A stretch of 64,000 nt of DNA, from the NCBI RefSeq assembly GCF_000724625.1, contig NZ_CP007139.1:3658001-3722000 (forward strand), given 5' to 3'. Below are positions 9,401 to 16,917 of this stretch, one piece after another (position 1 is the stretch's first letter; every line of letters begins with the position of its first letter). The DNA is from Fimbriimonas ginsengisoli Gsoil 348. Its GTDB lineage: Bacteria > Armatimonadota > Fimbriimonadia > Fimbriimonadales > Fimbriimonadaceae. Position numbers and translations under genes: made by a program. Below the pieces are notes generated by a model. That model had not been told where the DNA came from. It worked only from the letters and a program-made list of their open reading frames with translations, and ran no database searches.

Positions 9401-10984
9401 CGCCGGACTGGCCAACGTAACCGTGCCCGTAGAGCTAGCGCCGCCGTTAACGGAGCTGGGCGACATCGTCAATGAAACCAATCCCGAAAAACGGACCGTC
9501 AACTGGGCCGTCTGGGATATTCCGGCCAAGGTCGCGGTACCGGTCACCACCGTGTCGGCGGCGACGGGCGTCGTCGTTGCCACAAAGCTGGCGCTCGTCG
9601 CTCCCTGAAGGACCGTCACGGAAGCAGGAACGGATGCCGCGGGTTTGTCTACCTTGAGGGCGACTACAAGTCCTCCCTTGGGCGCGGGGCTCGATATCGT
9701 CGCCGTGCCGGTGGAGGAGACTCCACCCGAGACGCCCGGCGGCGAGAAGCCTAGGCTGATCAGAGTGGGCGCGGTGATCTTAAACTGAGCCTGAAGAGAA
9801 GCTCCGTTCAACTTGGCGGTTGCGGTTGCGGTGACGTCGGCCGCGACGGCTGCGCTTTTCGACGTAAAAGTGCAAGTGGTCGCACCGGCGGGAACGCTTA
9901 CCGACGCCGGAACCGACGCTACGGTTTTGTCGATGGTTAAAGCTATCGGCAGTCCGCCGGCCGGGGCGGCACTTGAAATCGTAATGGTTCCGGTGGTCGC
10001 GCCGCCGCCGGCAATCGTCGTCGGACTATACGAAAACGAAACCAGCGTTGGGGCGGTGACCGAGAATGGAGTGCTCACGGTAGCTCCACCGGCACTGGCG
10101 GATAACGTGGCCGAGAGGTTTGTCGCGACGGGAACGGTCGTGGCCGTGTAGGTGGCGCTCGACGCTCCGGCTACCACGCTTACGGAGGCCGGGACGCTGA
10201 TCGATGGGCTGCTGCTGGAAGGGGTGAAAACGAACGTTGTTCCAGGCGGAACCTCGTTGGTGAGAGTCGCGGTGACCGTTGCACTGTTGCCACCCACTAC
10301 ACTCGTGGGAGAGACCGAGAGCGACGCCAGCGAAACGCCAAGTACGGTGACTCCGGTCGAGACGATCGATCCGTTCAGACCGGTGGACAAAGTCACTAGC
10401 GTATTAGCGGGCACCGAGGCGCTCGTCAACGTAAGCGCCCGAGAGGTTCCTCCGGCCAAAATCGTGATCGTAGATGCCGGGATCACGGCGGAGTTGTTCG
10501 ATGCGATACTCAGCGTGAATCCGCCGGCTGGCGCGACGCTGGAAATGGTTGCGGTGATAGTGGTCTTCGCTCCGCCCAGAATCGTCGTTGGCGAGGCGGT
10601 TAACGAGACCATTCGGGGAGCCGTGATCGTGAGCACGCCCTGCGCCGAACTCGCACCTGCGGTCGCCGTAATCGTCACGTTCGTGTCGGTTGGTACCGCA
10701 ACCGTCGAAACGTTAAACACCGTACTCTTTTGGCCAGCCGGGACCGTGACGCTGGCTGGTTCGTTGGCACTCGGGCTGTCATCGGAAAGCGTGACGACGA
10801 GGCCACCCGCCGGTGCGGGACCAGAGAGCGTCAAGGTCGCAATGGAATTCTTACTGCCCACCACGCTCGCCGGATTGAACGTGAGACTCGACGGCGCCGG
10901 CCCTTGACCAAAGCCGACGCTAGCCAGAAGGAACATGGCCAACGTAGAAAGCAGTTGAATGCAAATGCGAAAAGAACGGAGCAT
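6416..10984 (-). CDS. Giant secreted protein with 13 tandem beta-sandwich repeats and a C-terminal propeller-like domain
   Basis: A 1522-residue protein with a clear signal peptide (MLRSFRICIQLLSTLAMFLLASVGFGQ). From about residue 30 to 1245 it consists of 13 repeats of roughly 94 residues. Each starts like SLxFSPxSVxGG, has PAPAGG near position 25, VPASVTVPAGATSATF in the middle, and ends VTATLNG...LTVTAP. These resemble Ig-like/Calx-beta-type adhesive domains. Residues about 1250-1522 lack the repeat and read like a TolB/WD40-type propeller (IYSVNMDGTNVQTY, FFPDGRSLLF, IYDMSTG). There is no LPXTG, PEP-CTERM or obvious membrane anchor at the C-terminus. It is probably a surface or matrix protein, but no ligand can be named. 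Repeats diverge in DNA sequence, so the array is old rather than newly amplified. Confidence 0.8.
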   Translation of the reverse strand: MLRSFRICIQLLSTLAMFLLASVGFGQGPAPSSLTFNPASVVGSKNSIATLTLSGPAPAGGLVVTLSDDSPSANEPASVTVPAGQKSTVFNVSTVAVPTDTNVTITATAGASSAQGVLTITAPRMVSLTASPTTILGGAKTTITATISSVAPAGGFTLSIASNNSAVIPASTITILAGGTSRALTLTSASVPANTLVTLSTGLNGSIVSTGVTVLGVSLASLSVSPTSVVGGNSATVTATLTNEVPPGTTFVFTPSSSSPSISVPASVSVVAGASSATYTATTVPVATNLSATLSASAGGATVSTPFSVTAPTLVSFSYSPTTIAGGGATTGTITISSAAPAGGLPIALTIDKTVASVPASVSVPAGATTCTFTSKSAAVAADVTATATAKLNGASLQAQFKITAPTLISLGFSPPGVSGGVSSTGTATISSPAPKGGLVVALKVDKPAASVPASVTVLQGATSASFVATTTPVAADTVVTGTATLAGISQTAQLTVRFSGLVSLTMSPSSVNGGASSTGTVTLASPAPAGGTLVNLSSNVSAVVTPSSVTIPEGQSSATFTAVTSQVAGDTTATITATAAGTTVSGTLTVVSYKMVSLEFSPTTVVGGSSSVGTVTISAPAPAGGILIALSKDKPAVTVPSTVSVAEGATTATFTATTVAVASDVTANVTGSFSGTSATGPLKLSAPTISSFAFSPNSVTGGQSSTGTVTLSSAAATGGVAVALASNSSAVPVPSSVTVPAGATSVTFNVTTTSVSADTTGTVTATLNGANTTAQLGVTAPSITSIVFSPNSVVGGVNSTGTMTLLHAAPAGGETITIASSKPSVRVPASVFVPAGATKVTFRARTSPVLANLSAVVTATLNGESTSGTLTVKAPTITSVTVSPSSITLGTPGVITVTISSPAPHGYFAVSFLPAGDALGTPAPLLIPAGQTVGHTMLPTNALNSLASTPATATISASLNNVNTKSNSFTLTAPALTAQLTSQVSELRGGTSTPGFVSTNIKAGGLKFTLTSSDPAAVGVPSTVTIPTGSHVVAFTITTSAVATSKTVTVTATANGVSATEDIYVQGPAYLDAFPTGGKIGLQNPAPAGGLTFSLSSSSGVMTVPSTVTIPAGATSASYAATSANVDSDTVVTVSATLNGTTLTRDVLLRPTSFIVQVIPSELTGGSQAVLKVILSSPAPAGGSVLQINSSSASGGLPFSVTVPEGQTQASVLFTTSPVSFVTPVTITPSGDFPQPVTMYLDPAPTDLGERVFFEAGATLQAGSGGLSPGVGIYSVNMDGTNVQTYSNTAHLLDVSLDGSVILADDGSSSYTFIDALSGATAPGPPRTVGTTSLTNPKFFPDGRSLLFQADATTMGIYDMSTGIITSLVPMGGSILSYSVLADGDFYVQVADGAFSDLYRVQGGSPAQIINGFAGNLDAAPGRPAASLMLISKKLSVGTWQAYSLNGTQTTALISSTAYTQVSAFNYFDPVGTFDGNAFSVWSDQGGIVGIYSLDNQKPLRILFSASGLGNPIFRIIPIIP
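7260..10900 (-). repeat. Array of 13 coding repeats (about 282 bp each)
   Basis: The repeat region of the giant secreted protein. At protein level every unit shares the pattern SxxFSPxSVxGG ... PAPAGG ... VPxSVTVPxGAT. Units 10 and 12 are the most divergent (unit 10 has PHGYF in place of PAGG; unit 12 is shortened at its N-terminal end). The array also produces long antisense open frames that have no protein-like content. Confidence 0.8.
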
Positions 10985-11491
10985 GGCGAGACCTATCGGT
11001 ATCGTACACCAACGCTCGCGTGCCCGCTAGTCCCTGAAAAGCGTGCTCGCCAACACCGAATAGGCGCGGTTCGAGCCAGTTTCCAACCGCGTCTAATCTC
11101 CAAAGATCGCGAGGATGTTAACCTCGAACGACTCGGCCCGGATGCGATATGCGGACGTCGGGCTTAGCTTCCTTCACGATCTCTGCGCTGCTCTGGGGCA
11201 AGTTTGCAACCAGAAGCCCGCGAGCCCACGATCAAGACCGCGGCGTAAATCCCCAACGGGCCTCGGCCCGTAGCGCCCGAGAGCAAAATTGCCATCTGGC
11301 ACCTTCTGCGGCAGGTCGACAACGTGATCCGCTCGACCGTGGAAGAGAGCCCGAAACCCTATCCGATTGCGTCTAGCGTCGCGAGCGATCACGCGTTAAA
11401 AGCCCGCAAAAATGCTGATTACCCTGTGAAATACATCTAATTCTGAATAAGTGCCGAGATTGCGGTGGCCGAATGTCATTCTGGGGCACCC
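10985..11491. other. Intergenic region, no gene recognised
   Basis: About 500 bases between two divergent secreted-protein genes. Small open frames here lack ribosome-binding sites and recognisable motifs. It should hold both promoters, but I could not pick a convincing pair of hexamers. Confidence 0.5.
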
Positions 11492-14209
11492 ATGGGTCTT
11501 ATACATCGATACGGAGCGGCTACCGCTCTCGGAACCGCAGCTCTGGTTGCACTGGTCGGCTGCGGCGGCAGCGGAGGAGGTCGACACTCGTCAACCGGAG
11601 GGCAAAATCCCCCACCGGTTACCGCTCCCCAGCTCGGCACCGCCAAGTTCAGCGTGAACGTGGAGACGGGGAAGGTGACCGTCACCCCGCTCGGCGGTAA
11701 TCCGGCTTCCCGGGCGATCTTTACGGGCACGGCGCTCGCGTTTCAATCCGGCGACCTTTTGTCCGATTCAGGCGAGCTCACTCGGCGAAAGCTGAACGTG
11801 AGCCTGCGAAACAACACCCGGGAAGTGGTTGGCGCCTCCGGTGGGTTCAAGGTCATGTTCGGCGCGTTCAGTACGGGCTTGAACTCTGACCTGCGCGCCG
11901 ACACCGTGGTGTCCACCGTCGTCGGGTCCGGGGCATCCGGAAGCGCAGATGGTCCCGCGCTTGGCGCATCGCTCAGCAGCCCGCACTCGGTCCTGTGGGA
12001 CAATCGGGACAATTCGATCTTCTTTAGCGGCTACAACCAGTCGTTGCGGGTTTCTCGGAACGGGTTCGTTTCCACCCTCATTACGAGCATCGGTCCCGTC
12101 ACGTCGATGGTGTGGCGAAACGGCCAGCCTAACGACATCATTTACGCGGCCTCGCTGAACACCCACAAGATCTACAAGCTCGATCTGAGCACCAACACGG
12201 CCATCCTCCTGGCGGGCACGGGCACCTCGGGCGCCGACGACGGTCCCGGAGCGACTGCCCGGTTCAATCTCCCGTACTCGGTCGCTCAAATCCCAAATAC
12301 CGACTCTACGAATCCGGACCTGCTGGTTTCGGAGGGGACCACGGGCAAGCTGCGCCGTCTCACTTGGACCGGTTCCAGCTATAACGTATCCACACTGCCA
12401 TTTACAAACGACGCCCCCCGCGGAATGATTTCGCTGGGGAACGGCAAGTTCGCGGTCTCTGAGGCGTTCATTCGTAAGGTCAGCATTTTCGACCTTAGCG
12501 GAAACAAGATTTCGATCGGCGACGGTAACAGCGGAAGCGACAACGGCAACGGCACTCAGGTCAGCTTCTTCGAGCCGATCGGCCTGCTTTACGATGGCAA
12601 GGCCATCTATGTGTCGGAATCTAACGGCCTCATCCGTCAGTTGACCCTTCAGCCATCCGGCAACATGCTGTTCGCCGAGGCGTGGCAGTCGTCGACGATT
12701 GCCGGCGTCGACCAAGGCTACGGCTTCGCCGACGGGCCGGGTGACCAGGCTAAGTTTCTTGGACCGGTCTGCATGGCGATGGACACGAACGGCAGCATTT
12801 TGGTCGCCGATTCCGGTAACAGCCGCATCCGTAAGGTGACGCCGGATTCCGGACGCTTCCCGATTTTCAACGGCGACGGCGGCGCCTCTAGCGGCGTCGA
12901 CTCGGTCCGCCTCGCAAATCCCACCGACTTCGTCCCCACCGATGGTGGCCCAACTCCTTACATTCTCGAGAATAAGACGGTCCAGCCCAGCAGCAGCTCG
13001 GAGCTCACCCCTTGGTCGCTGATCATCCCGGCTGGTGTGAAGAGCTTTGATTTCGTGGTCACGATCGAGGCGCAAACCGACTCGGCGGCTCCGCCCGACG
13101 CGGTGTTCAATGCCGGTCCCAATCCGGCCCCGGGGTCGGCTAGAGCCATCGTTCGCACCCTCACCGGCGCCACTTCCGCCGGCTACTCCAACGGCAACGT
13201 CTCGGGGGCGCTTTTCGCCTCGCCGGGTGCCTTTGCCTACGACGCGCAGGGCGTTTTGTACGTGGCCGATTCGGTCAACCGCTCGGTGCGGCGCATCACG
13301 TCGAGCGGTACCGTCTCGACCATCGCTGGAGTCGTGCCGGGCAAGTCGGGCGTGGCGGACGGCCTTGGCAGCGTTGCCACGTTCGGTTCCGTCAACGGCA
13401 TCGCGGTTTCCGCGTCCGGATCTGAGCTGTATGTCACCGATGGATTCAATAATCGAATCCGTCGCATCGCGCGGGTCGGGGACCTCGACCCGGCTCAGCC
13501 GTTCAACTGGAAGGTCAGTACCATCGCGGGTACCGGCGCCGCCGACTACGCCAATGGGCCGGGCTGGCAATCTAAGTTCAACAAGCCTTGGGGCATCGTC
13601 CTCACCAGCGGTGGGGAATTGCTTGTCTCGGAAGCGGCGGGTAACCGAATCCGTCGGCTTACTCCCACCGCCCAAGATCTCTCGCTGTCCACTAGCTGGA
13701 CCGTTTCGCTGGTTGCCGGCGACGACTCTTCAGGTACCCCGACGGGCGCCACTACGGATGGTTCGGGCAACTCGGCTCGCTTTGGCGAACCGCGGGGCAT
13801 TACGCTCGCCGCTTCCGGCGAACTGTATGTCGCCGACTTTGGAAACCACCTCGTTCGCAAAATGACCTCGGCCGGCGTCGTCACGACCTTCGCAGGCAAC
13901 GGCATTGGCTACGGAGATAGCGACACGGGCGCCTCGGCTCTCTTCTCGTCGCCCACCGACGTGGCCGTGGACCGGGCCGGGTACGTCTACGTGGCCGACT
14001 CGGGCAACTACCTGATCCGCCGGATCAGCCCCGCCGGATCGGTTCGAACCGTCGCCGGATTCGGCGTCGCCGGCACCGCCGACGGTCCTGGTAACGTGGC
14101 CCGGTTCTCCGTAATGAACGGCATCGAGCTGAATAGCGCCGGCGACGTCATCGTCGGCGACGCGAGTCGAGTCCGACTCGTCCAGCGCCTCATCTCGAGC
14201 AGCGGCTAG
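11492..14209 (+). CDS. NHL-repeat beta-propeller lipoprotein
   Basis: A 905-residue exported lipoprotein. The start is placed at ATG 11492, preceded by GGGG at six-base spacing, rather than at the upstream GTG 11465. This gives a short signal with lipobox ALVGC, Cys at about residue 24, then a Gly/Ser linker. The body contains many NHL-type blades with the signature VADSGNxxIRRI (for example VADSGNSRIRKV, VADSVNRSVRRI, VADFGNHLVRKM, VADSGNYLIRRI), in at least two propellers separated by a linker near residues 480-550. It probably sits on the outer membrane as a binding scaffold; the ligand is unknown. The locus faces away from the giant repeat protein. A perfect 10-bp hairpin follows the stop. 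Confidence 0.85.
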   Translation: MGLIHRYGAATALGTAALVALVGCGGSGGGRHSSTGGQNPPPVTAPQLGTAKFSVNVETGKVTVTPLGGNPASRAIFTGTALAFQSGDLLSDSGELTRRKLNVSLRNNTREVVGASGGFKVMFGAFSTGLNSDLRADTVVSTVVGSGASGSADGPALGASLSSPHSVLWDNRDNSIFFSGYNQSLRVSRNGFVSTLITSIGPVTSMVWRNGQPNDIIYAASLNTHKIYKLDLSTNTAILLAGTGTSGADDGPGATARFNLPYSVAQIPNTDSTNPDLLVSEGTTGKLRRLTWTGSSYNVSTLPFTNDAPRGMISLGNGKFAVSEAFIRKVSIFDLSGNKISIGDGNSGSDNGNGTQVSFFEPIGLLYDGKAIYVSESNGLIRQLTLQPSGNMLFAEAWQSSTIAGVDQGYGFADGPGDQAKFLGPVCMAMDTNGSILVADSGNSRIRKVTPDSGRFPIFNGDGGASSGVDSVRLANPTDFVPTDGGPTPYILENKTVQPSSSSELTPWSLIIPAGVKSFDFVVTIEAQTDSAAPPDAVFNAGPNPAPGSARAIVRTLTGATSAGYSNGNVSGALFASPGAFAYDAQGVLYVADSVNRSVRRITSSGTVSTIAGVVPGKSGVADGLGSVATFGSVNGIAVSASGSELYVTDGFNNRIRRIARVGDLDPAQPFNWKVSTIAGTGAADYANGPGWQSKFNKPWGIVLTSGGELLVSEAAGNRIRRLTPTAQDLSLSTSWTVSLVAGDDSSGTPTGATTDGSGNSARFGEPRGITLAASGELYVADFGNHLVRKMTSAGVVTTFAGNGIGYGDSDTGASALFSSPTDVAVDRAGYVYVADSGNYLIRRISPAGSVRTVAGFGVAGTADGPGNVARFSVMNGIELNSAGDVIVGDASRVRLVQRLISSSG

Positions 14210-14216
14210 ATTCGAG

Positions 14217-14252
14217 GCCGGGAGGAGGGTGCGACGGCGCTTTCCTCCCGGC
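14217..14252 (+). terminator. Hairpin after the NHL lipoprotein gene
   Basis: GCCGGGAGGA at 14217-14226 pairs perfectly with TCCTCCCGGC at 14243-14252. There is only TAAAAG after it, with no T-run, so terminator activity is uncertain. Confidence 0.5.
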
Positions 14253-14434
14253 TAAAAGTTGCGGTTGAAGTCTTCTGCAGTCACTTAGCTCGGCCAATCA
14301 CAAGACCCAGCGCTGCCATACGTGAGAACCGTATTGGACTCTTTTACGGTGCGTGGTAGAATTCCCAAAACAGGGTTGAAGATCTACACGATCCACCATC
14401 GTTTGGGGAATTCACCACGAAAAGGCTCTGAATC

Positions 14435-14644
14435 ATGAGCTTAACGAAGTTTGAAGAGCTTATTCGGTCGGCGGAGGAGTTGTCTGACGACGAAAAGTTG
14501 GAATTCGCGCAACTCCTGATCGAACAGGCACGAAGTCACGCTCAGCCGACCCGCCAAGCGGACGTGAATGCCTTAGCCGGATCCATATCGCTCGACGAAG
14601 ATCCGCTCGCCATTCAAGAGCGAATGCGCCGCGAGTGGCAGTGA
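14435..14644 (+). CDS. Antitoxin of a PIN-domain toxin-antitoxin pair
   Basis: A 69-residue, highly charged, helical protein (FEELIRSAEELSDDEKLEFAQLLIEQ) with an Arg/Trp C-terminus, of the size and position of an antitoxin. It directly precedes and overlaps a PIN-domain gene. The N-terminal LSDDEKLEFAQLL pattern recalls small antitoxins of the addiction-module type, but no named family is certain. It probably masks the active site of the toxin with its C-terminal part. Confidence 0.7.
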   Translation: MSLTKFEELIRSAEELSDDEKLEFAQLLIEQARSHAQPTRQADVNALAGSISLDEDPLAIQERMRREWQ

Positions 14645-15000
14645 TCTACGTTCTCGACACCAACGTCGTCTTGTATCACCTCTCGGGCAGACTCAAGGAT
14701 CCTCTTCCATCTGGGGTGCTGATGGTCTCAATCATCACGGAGATCGAGTTACTCGCCTTCAAGTCGCTTACGTCTAAGGACGCTCAACAAATTAGCGCCT
14801 TCATCTCTGGTGTAACTGTCGCTCCACTCATCGATGCATTGAAGCAGCCGGTCATCGACATGCGGCTTGCTGGATTGCGGATCCCCGATGCCATCGTGGC
14901 GGCGACCGCCATCGCCAATGGTGCAGAGCTTTGGACTCACGATGCTCAGCTGCTGAAGATGACGACCTTTGCGGCCGTCGCCCCGCCCCTTAAGCCATAG
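14635..15000 (+). CDS. PIN-domain RNase toxin (VapC-like)
   Basis: A 121-residue PIN-domain protein (119 if the GTG at 14641 is used); both GTGs overlap the end of the antitoxin gene. The PIN signature YVLDTNVVLYHL lies at the N-terminus with the first catalytic Asp, a mid-sequence Glu occurs in SIITEIELLAF, and the later acidic residues are in RIPDAIVAATAIANGAELWTHD. The set is complete, so the toxin looks functional, unlike the DUF5615 toxin at 5904. It is expected to cleave tRNA or rRNA when released from its antitoxin. Confidence 0.85.
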   Translation: MAVIYVLDTNVVLYHLSGRLKDPLPSGVLMVSIITEIELLAFKSLTSKDAQQISAFISGVTVAPLIDALKQPVIDMRLAGLRIPDAIVAATAIANGAELWTHDAQLLKMTTFAAVAPPLKP

Positions 15001-15178
15001 TTTGTCGACGAGCGGCGGGCCGGATCCCCCGCTGTCGCCAGTAATGGCTCTCATCGACCTGCGGGCGTCGTGCCGAAAAAGCAAAGAATCCTGCCCCTCG
15101 GTGTCGATCTCCTGACTCCCGAATCGACTACCTTCCAGAACGCTCCGCTGAATGATGTGGAGCGACCAGGAGATTTCA

Positions 15179-15667
15179 ATGGCGGAAGTTATTCAGCGTG
15201 CAAAGCAGGAATTTGAGCAGAGTCGGGGCCGAATGATGGGTTTGTTGAAGGATACGCCCGACGACAAACTCAATTGGTCACCTTCGCCGACCGCGCGATC
15301 GCCGCTGGCTATCGTTGCCCACGCGGGAATTGCGGTTCACAACATCACGGAAATGCTGCAGGGACGACCCTTTGGCGCGTCCACGAGTGCGATCGCGGAT
15401 AAAGGGTTTCGGAAGGAGGAGCAAGAGTTCACCTCGCGCGACGAGGTCGTCGCGCTCTTCGAAAAGAACGCCGCCGCGTATGTCGCTTGGATCGACACCC
15501 TCACCGAAGAGGGGCTCAACGACCCGATCACATTTCCGTTCGGGCTGGGGACGGGCACCGTGCTCCACGGTCTAACCGCGGCGGCCCGGCACACCGAAGC
15601 CCACATCGCTCAGCTTGAGTATGTCCAAACGATCTACGGCGACCAAGACTGGCACATGGGAATCTAA
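15179..15667 (+). CDS. DinB-like four-helix protein
   Basis: A 162-residue protein of the DinB/YfiT metal-binding superfamily. The ATG at 15179 is chosen because AGGAG lies six bases upstream; an earlier ATG at 15152 lacks this. Family pattern: LNWSPSPTARSPLAIVAHAG with the first metal His, and the C-terminal HGLTAAARHTEAHIAQLEYVQTIYG, where two His spaced HTEAH complete the site. Members are often thiol-dependent transferases or of unknown role. It stands alone; no partner suggests a substrate. Confidence 0.85.
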   Translation: MAEVIQRAKQEFEQSRGRMMGLLKDTPDDKLNWSPSPTARSPLAIVAHAGIAVHNITEMLQGRPFGASTSAIADKGFRKEEQEFTSRDEVVALFEKNAAAYVAWIDTLTEEGLNDPITFPFGLGTGTVLHGLTAAARHTEAHIAQLEYVQTIYGDQDWHMGI

Positions 15668-15689
15668 GCGATGGTAGGCATAAAGCCGC

Positions 15690-16574
15690 CTAGCTAGTTG
15701 CCTGCACGCGTCGCAGCTCTTCGTCCCGCATCTGTTGCTGCCGCCGAACCCGCTCGGGAACCACGCGCTCTCGGGCGGCGGTGGACCGGAACTCATACCG
15801 GTCGACGCCGAACGCCCGGAGGACGCCCTGCTCTACCAGGGAGTGGTCGTTGGGATTCTCGCGATCGAACCGCATCGGCTCCTTGAGATGGACGGGCGGA
15901 TTGGTGATCACCCGGATCAAGCGGAGCGGGTTTTGGGAGGCCGCGTGGAGCATGTAGGGGTGGAGTAGGTACACGTCGCCCGCCTGGCCGGTCGCTTCCT
16001 CAAACTCTTTGCATTGCCCCACCAGCTCTCGGAAGTTGAACTCCCCCGGAAGCACCCCTTCGGGCCGATCGGCGAGAAACTTTGCGATCACCGGCACGGA
16101 GTCGGTGGCGATGTAGGTGGGGCCACCTTGGTGGACGACATCCGTCCAGTTCACGAACACCAGCAGCCCTTGCTCGGGAGAATCCAGAAAGTGCCGAAAG
16201 AAATCCCCGTCCTTGTGCCAACCGGGGGTGCTGGGGCTCGCCGGCTGCCAAGGCTCCTCGGCGCCTACTCCTAGGTTCACGATGAAATGGTCAGACCACC
16301 GCACCGGCGTTCCGATGCGCTCCTCGCCCAGCAGATCGCACATCGCGTCGAACACGCGTGGGGCGAACTGCTCGACCTCCACGTAGTGGTCGCCCCCCAT
16401 ATGGATGCGGCGCTCGACCCACGTGGATTTATCCTCCATGTCGTATCCCAGCCGCCGAAAACAGGTGCGAGTCCACTCTTCCGCCGTCTCGCGCTCAAAC
16501 GCGCCTTCGATCTTGACGTAGCCCTTGCGCAGAAAGTGGTCGACGTCGGCCGTGGTAAGGGTGCGGTAGCTCAT
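15690..16574 (-). CDS. Phytanoyl-CoA dioxygenase family protein (Fe(II)/2-oxoglutarate)
   Basis: A 294-residue cytoplasmic oxygenase of the PhyH family. The iron site is visible as His120-Lys-Asp122 (GWHKDGD) with distal His210 (HPYMLHAAS), and Arg221 is the probable 2-oxoglutarate ligand (LIRVIT). The family hydroxylates small molecules or secondary metabolites; the substrate is unknown. The start codon at 16574 lies seven bases from a near-perfect inverted repeat (16581-16600), suggesting transcriptional control. The C-terminal 60 residues are Arg-rich. It is monocistronic and faces the micro-lipoprotein and pseudopilin genes tail to head. Confidence 0.85.
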   Translation of the reverse strand: MSYRTLTTADVDHFLRKGYVKIEGAFERETAEEWTRTCFRRLGYDMEDKSTWVERRIHMGGDHYVEVEQFAPRVFDAMCDLLGEERIGTPVRWSDHFIVNLGVGAEEPWQPASPSTPGWHKDGDFFRHFLDSPEQGLLVFVNWTDVVHQGGPTYIATDSVPVIAKFLADRPEGVLPGEFNFRELVGQCKEFEEATGQAGDVYLLHPYMLHAASQNPLRLIRVITNPPVHLKEPMRFDRENPNDHSLVEQGVLRAFGVDRYEFRSTAARERVVPERVRRQQQMRDEELRRVQATS

Positions 16575-16580
16575 GGACTG

Positions 16581-16600
16581 TTGATATCAGGATATATCAA
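16581..16600. promoter_or_regulatory. Operator-like inverted repeat upstream of the PhyH gene
   Basis: TTGATAT at 16581-16587 and ATATCAA at 16594-16600 are exact inverted arms around a six-base centre, just before the PhyH start. It is AT-rich in a GC-rich setting, as expected for a repressor site overlapping a promoter. No regulator gene is adjacent. Confidence 0.5.
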
Positions 16601-16718
16601 TCAGCTGAAAACGGTGGTCTCCGCCACCAACCCTTTCGCTGCACTCGCGCGCCGGCTTACTGGACCTGCTTCGCCTTCGCACATGGCAATCACCGGCAGT
16701 TGGTGCGATCCCTAAAGC

Positions 16719-16756
16719 GAGAAATACCCTGGGTCAATAGAGCCAGGGTATTTCTC
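16719..16756 (-). terminator. Terminator for the pseudopilin/micro-lipoprotein operon
   Basis: A 14-bp perfect stem: GAGAAATACCCTGG at 16719-16732 and CCAGGGTATTTCTC at 16743-16756. It follows the stop of the minus-strand micro-lipoprotein by about 24 bases. Confidence 0.8.
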
Positions 16757-16779
16757 ATCGTGGTCGGAGCGGCGTCGGC

Positions 16780-16917
16780 CTACTTCGTCGACGGCTGGTA
16801 GCCGAGCTTCATTCCCGGTGGGAGCTTGGGTGGGGCGGCCGGCTTGGCTGGTTCCGGGGCTGGGGAACTGCAGCCGGCGGCGGCGGCGATGCACAGGGCG
16901 AGGGCCAGGCGCCTCAA
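16780..16917 (-). CDS. 45-residue Pro/Ala-rich micro-lipoprotein
   Basis: A very short gene read from TTG 16917, whose start overlaps the pseudopilin stop (TTGA). The product begins MRRLALALCIAAAAGC: a positively charged n-region, a hydrophobic core and a lipobox AAGC, with the lipid Cys at residue 16. The mature peptide of 30 residues is Pro/Ala/Lys-rich (SSPAPEPAKPAAPPKLPPG) and ends QPSTK. The overlap implies translational coupling with the pseudopilin, so the two proteins may work together at the cell envelope. A strong terminator follows. It is too short for homology claims; signal, overlap and terminator are the evidence that it is real. Confidence 0.7.
   Translation of the reverse strand: MRRLALALCIAAAAGCSSPAPEPAKPAAPPKLPPGMKLGYQPSTK

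Noticed and set aside
8561-10907. Long plus-strand open frames opposite the 13-repeat gene
   Set aside because: They follow the repeat periodicity and have low-complexity Val/Ala/Thr or Arg content; the minus-strand gene has a signal peptide and recognisable domains.
11768-13675. 635-codon minus-strand open frame opposite the NHL lipoprotein
   Set aside because: A shadow of the NHL repeats, Arg/Asp-rich, no ribosome-binding site.
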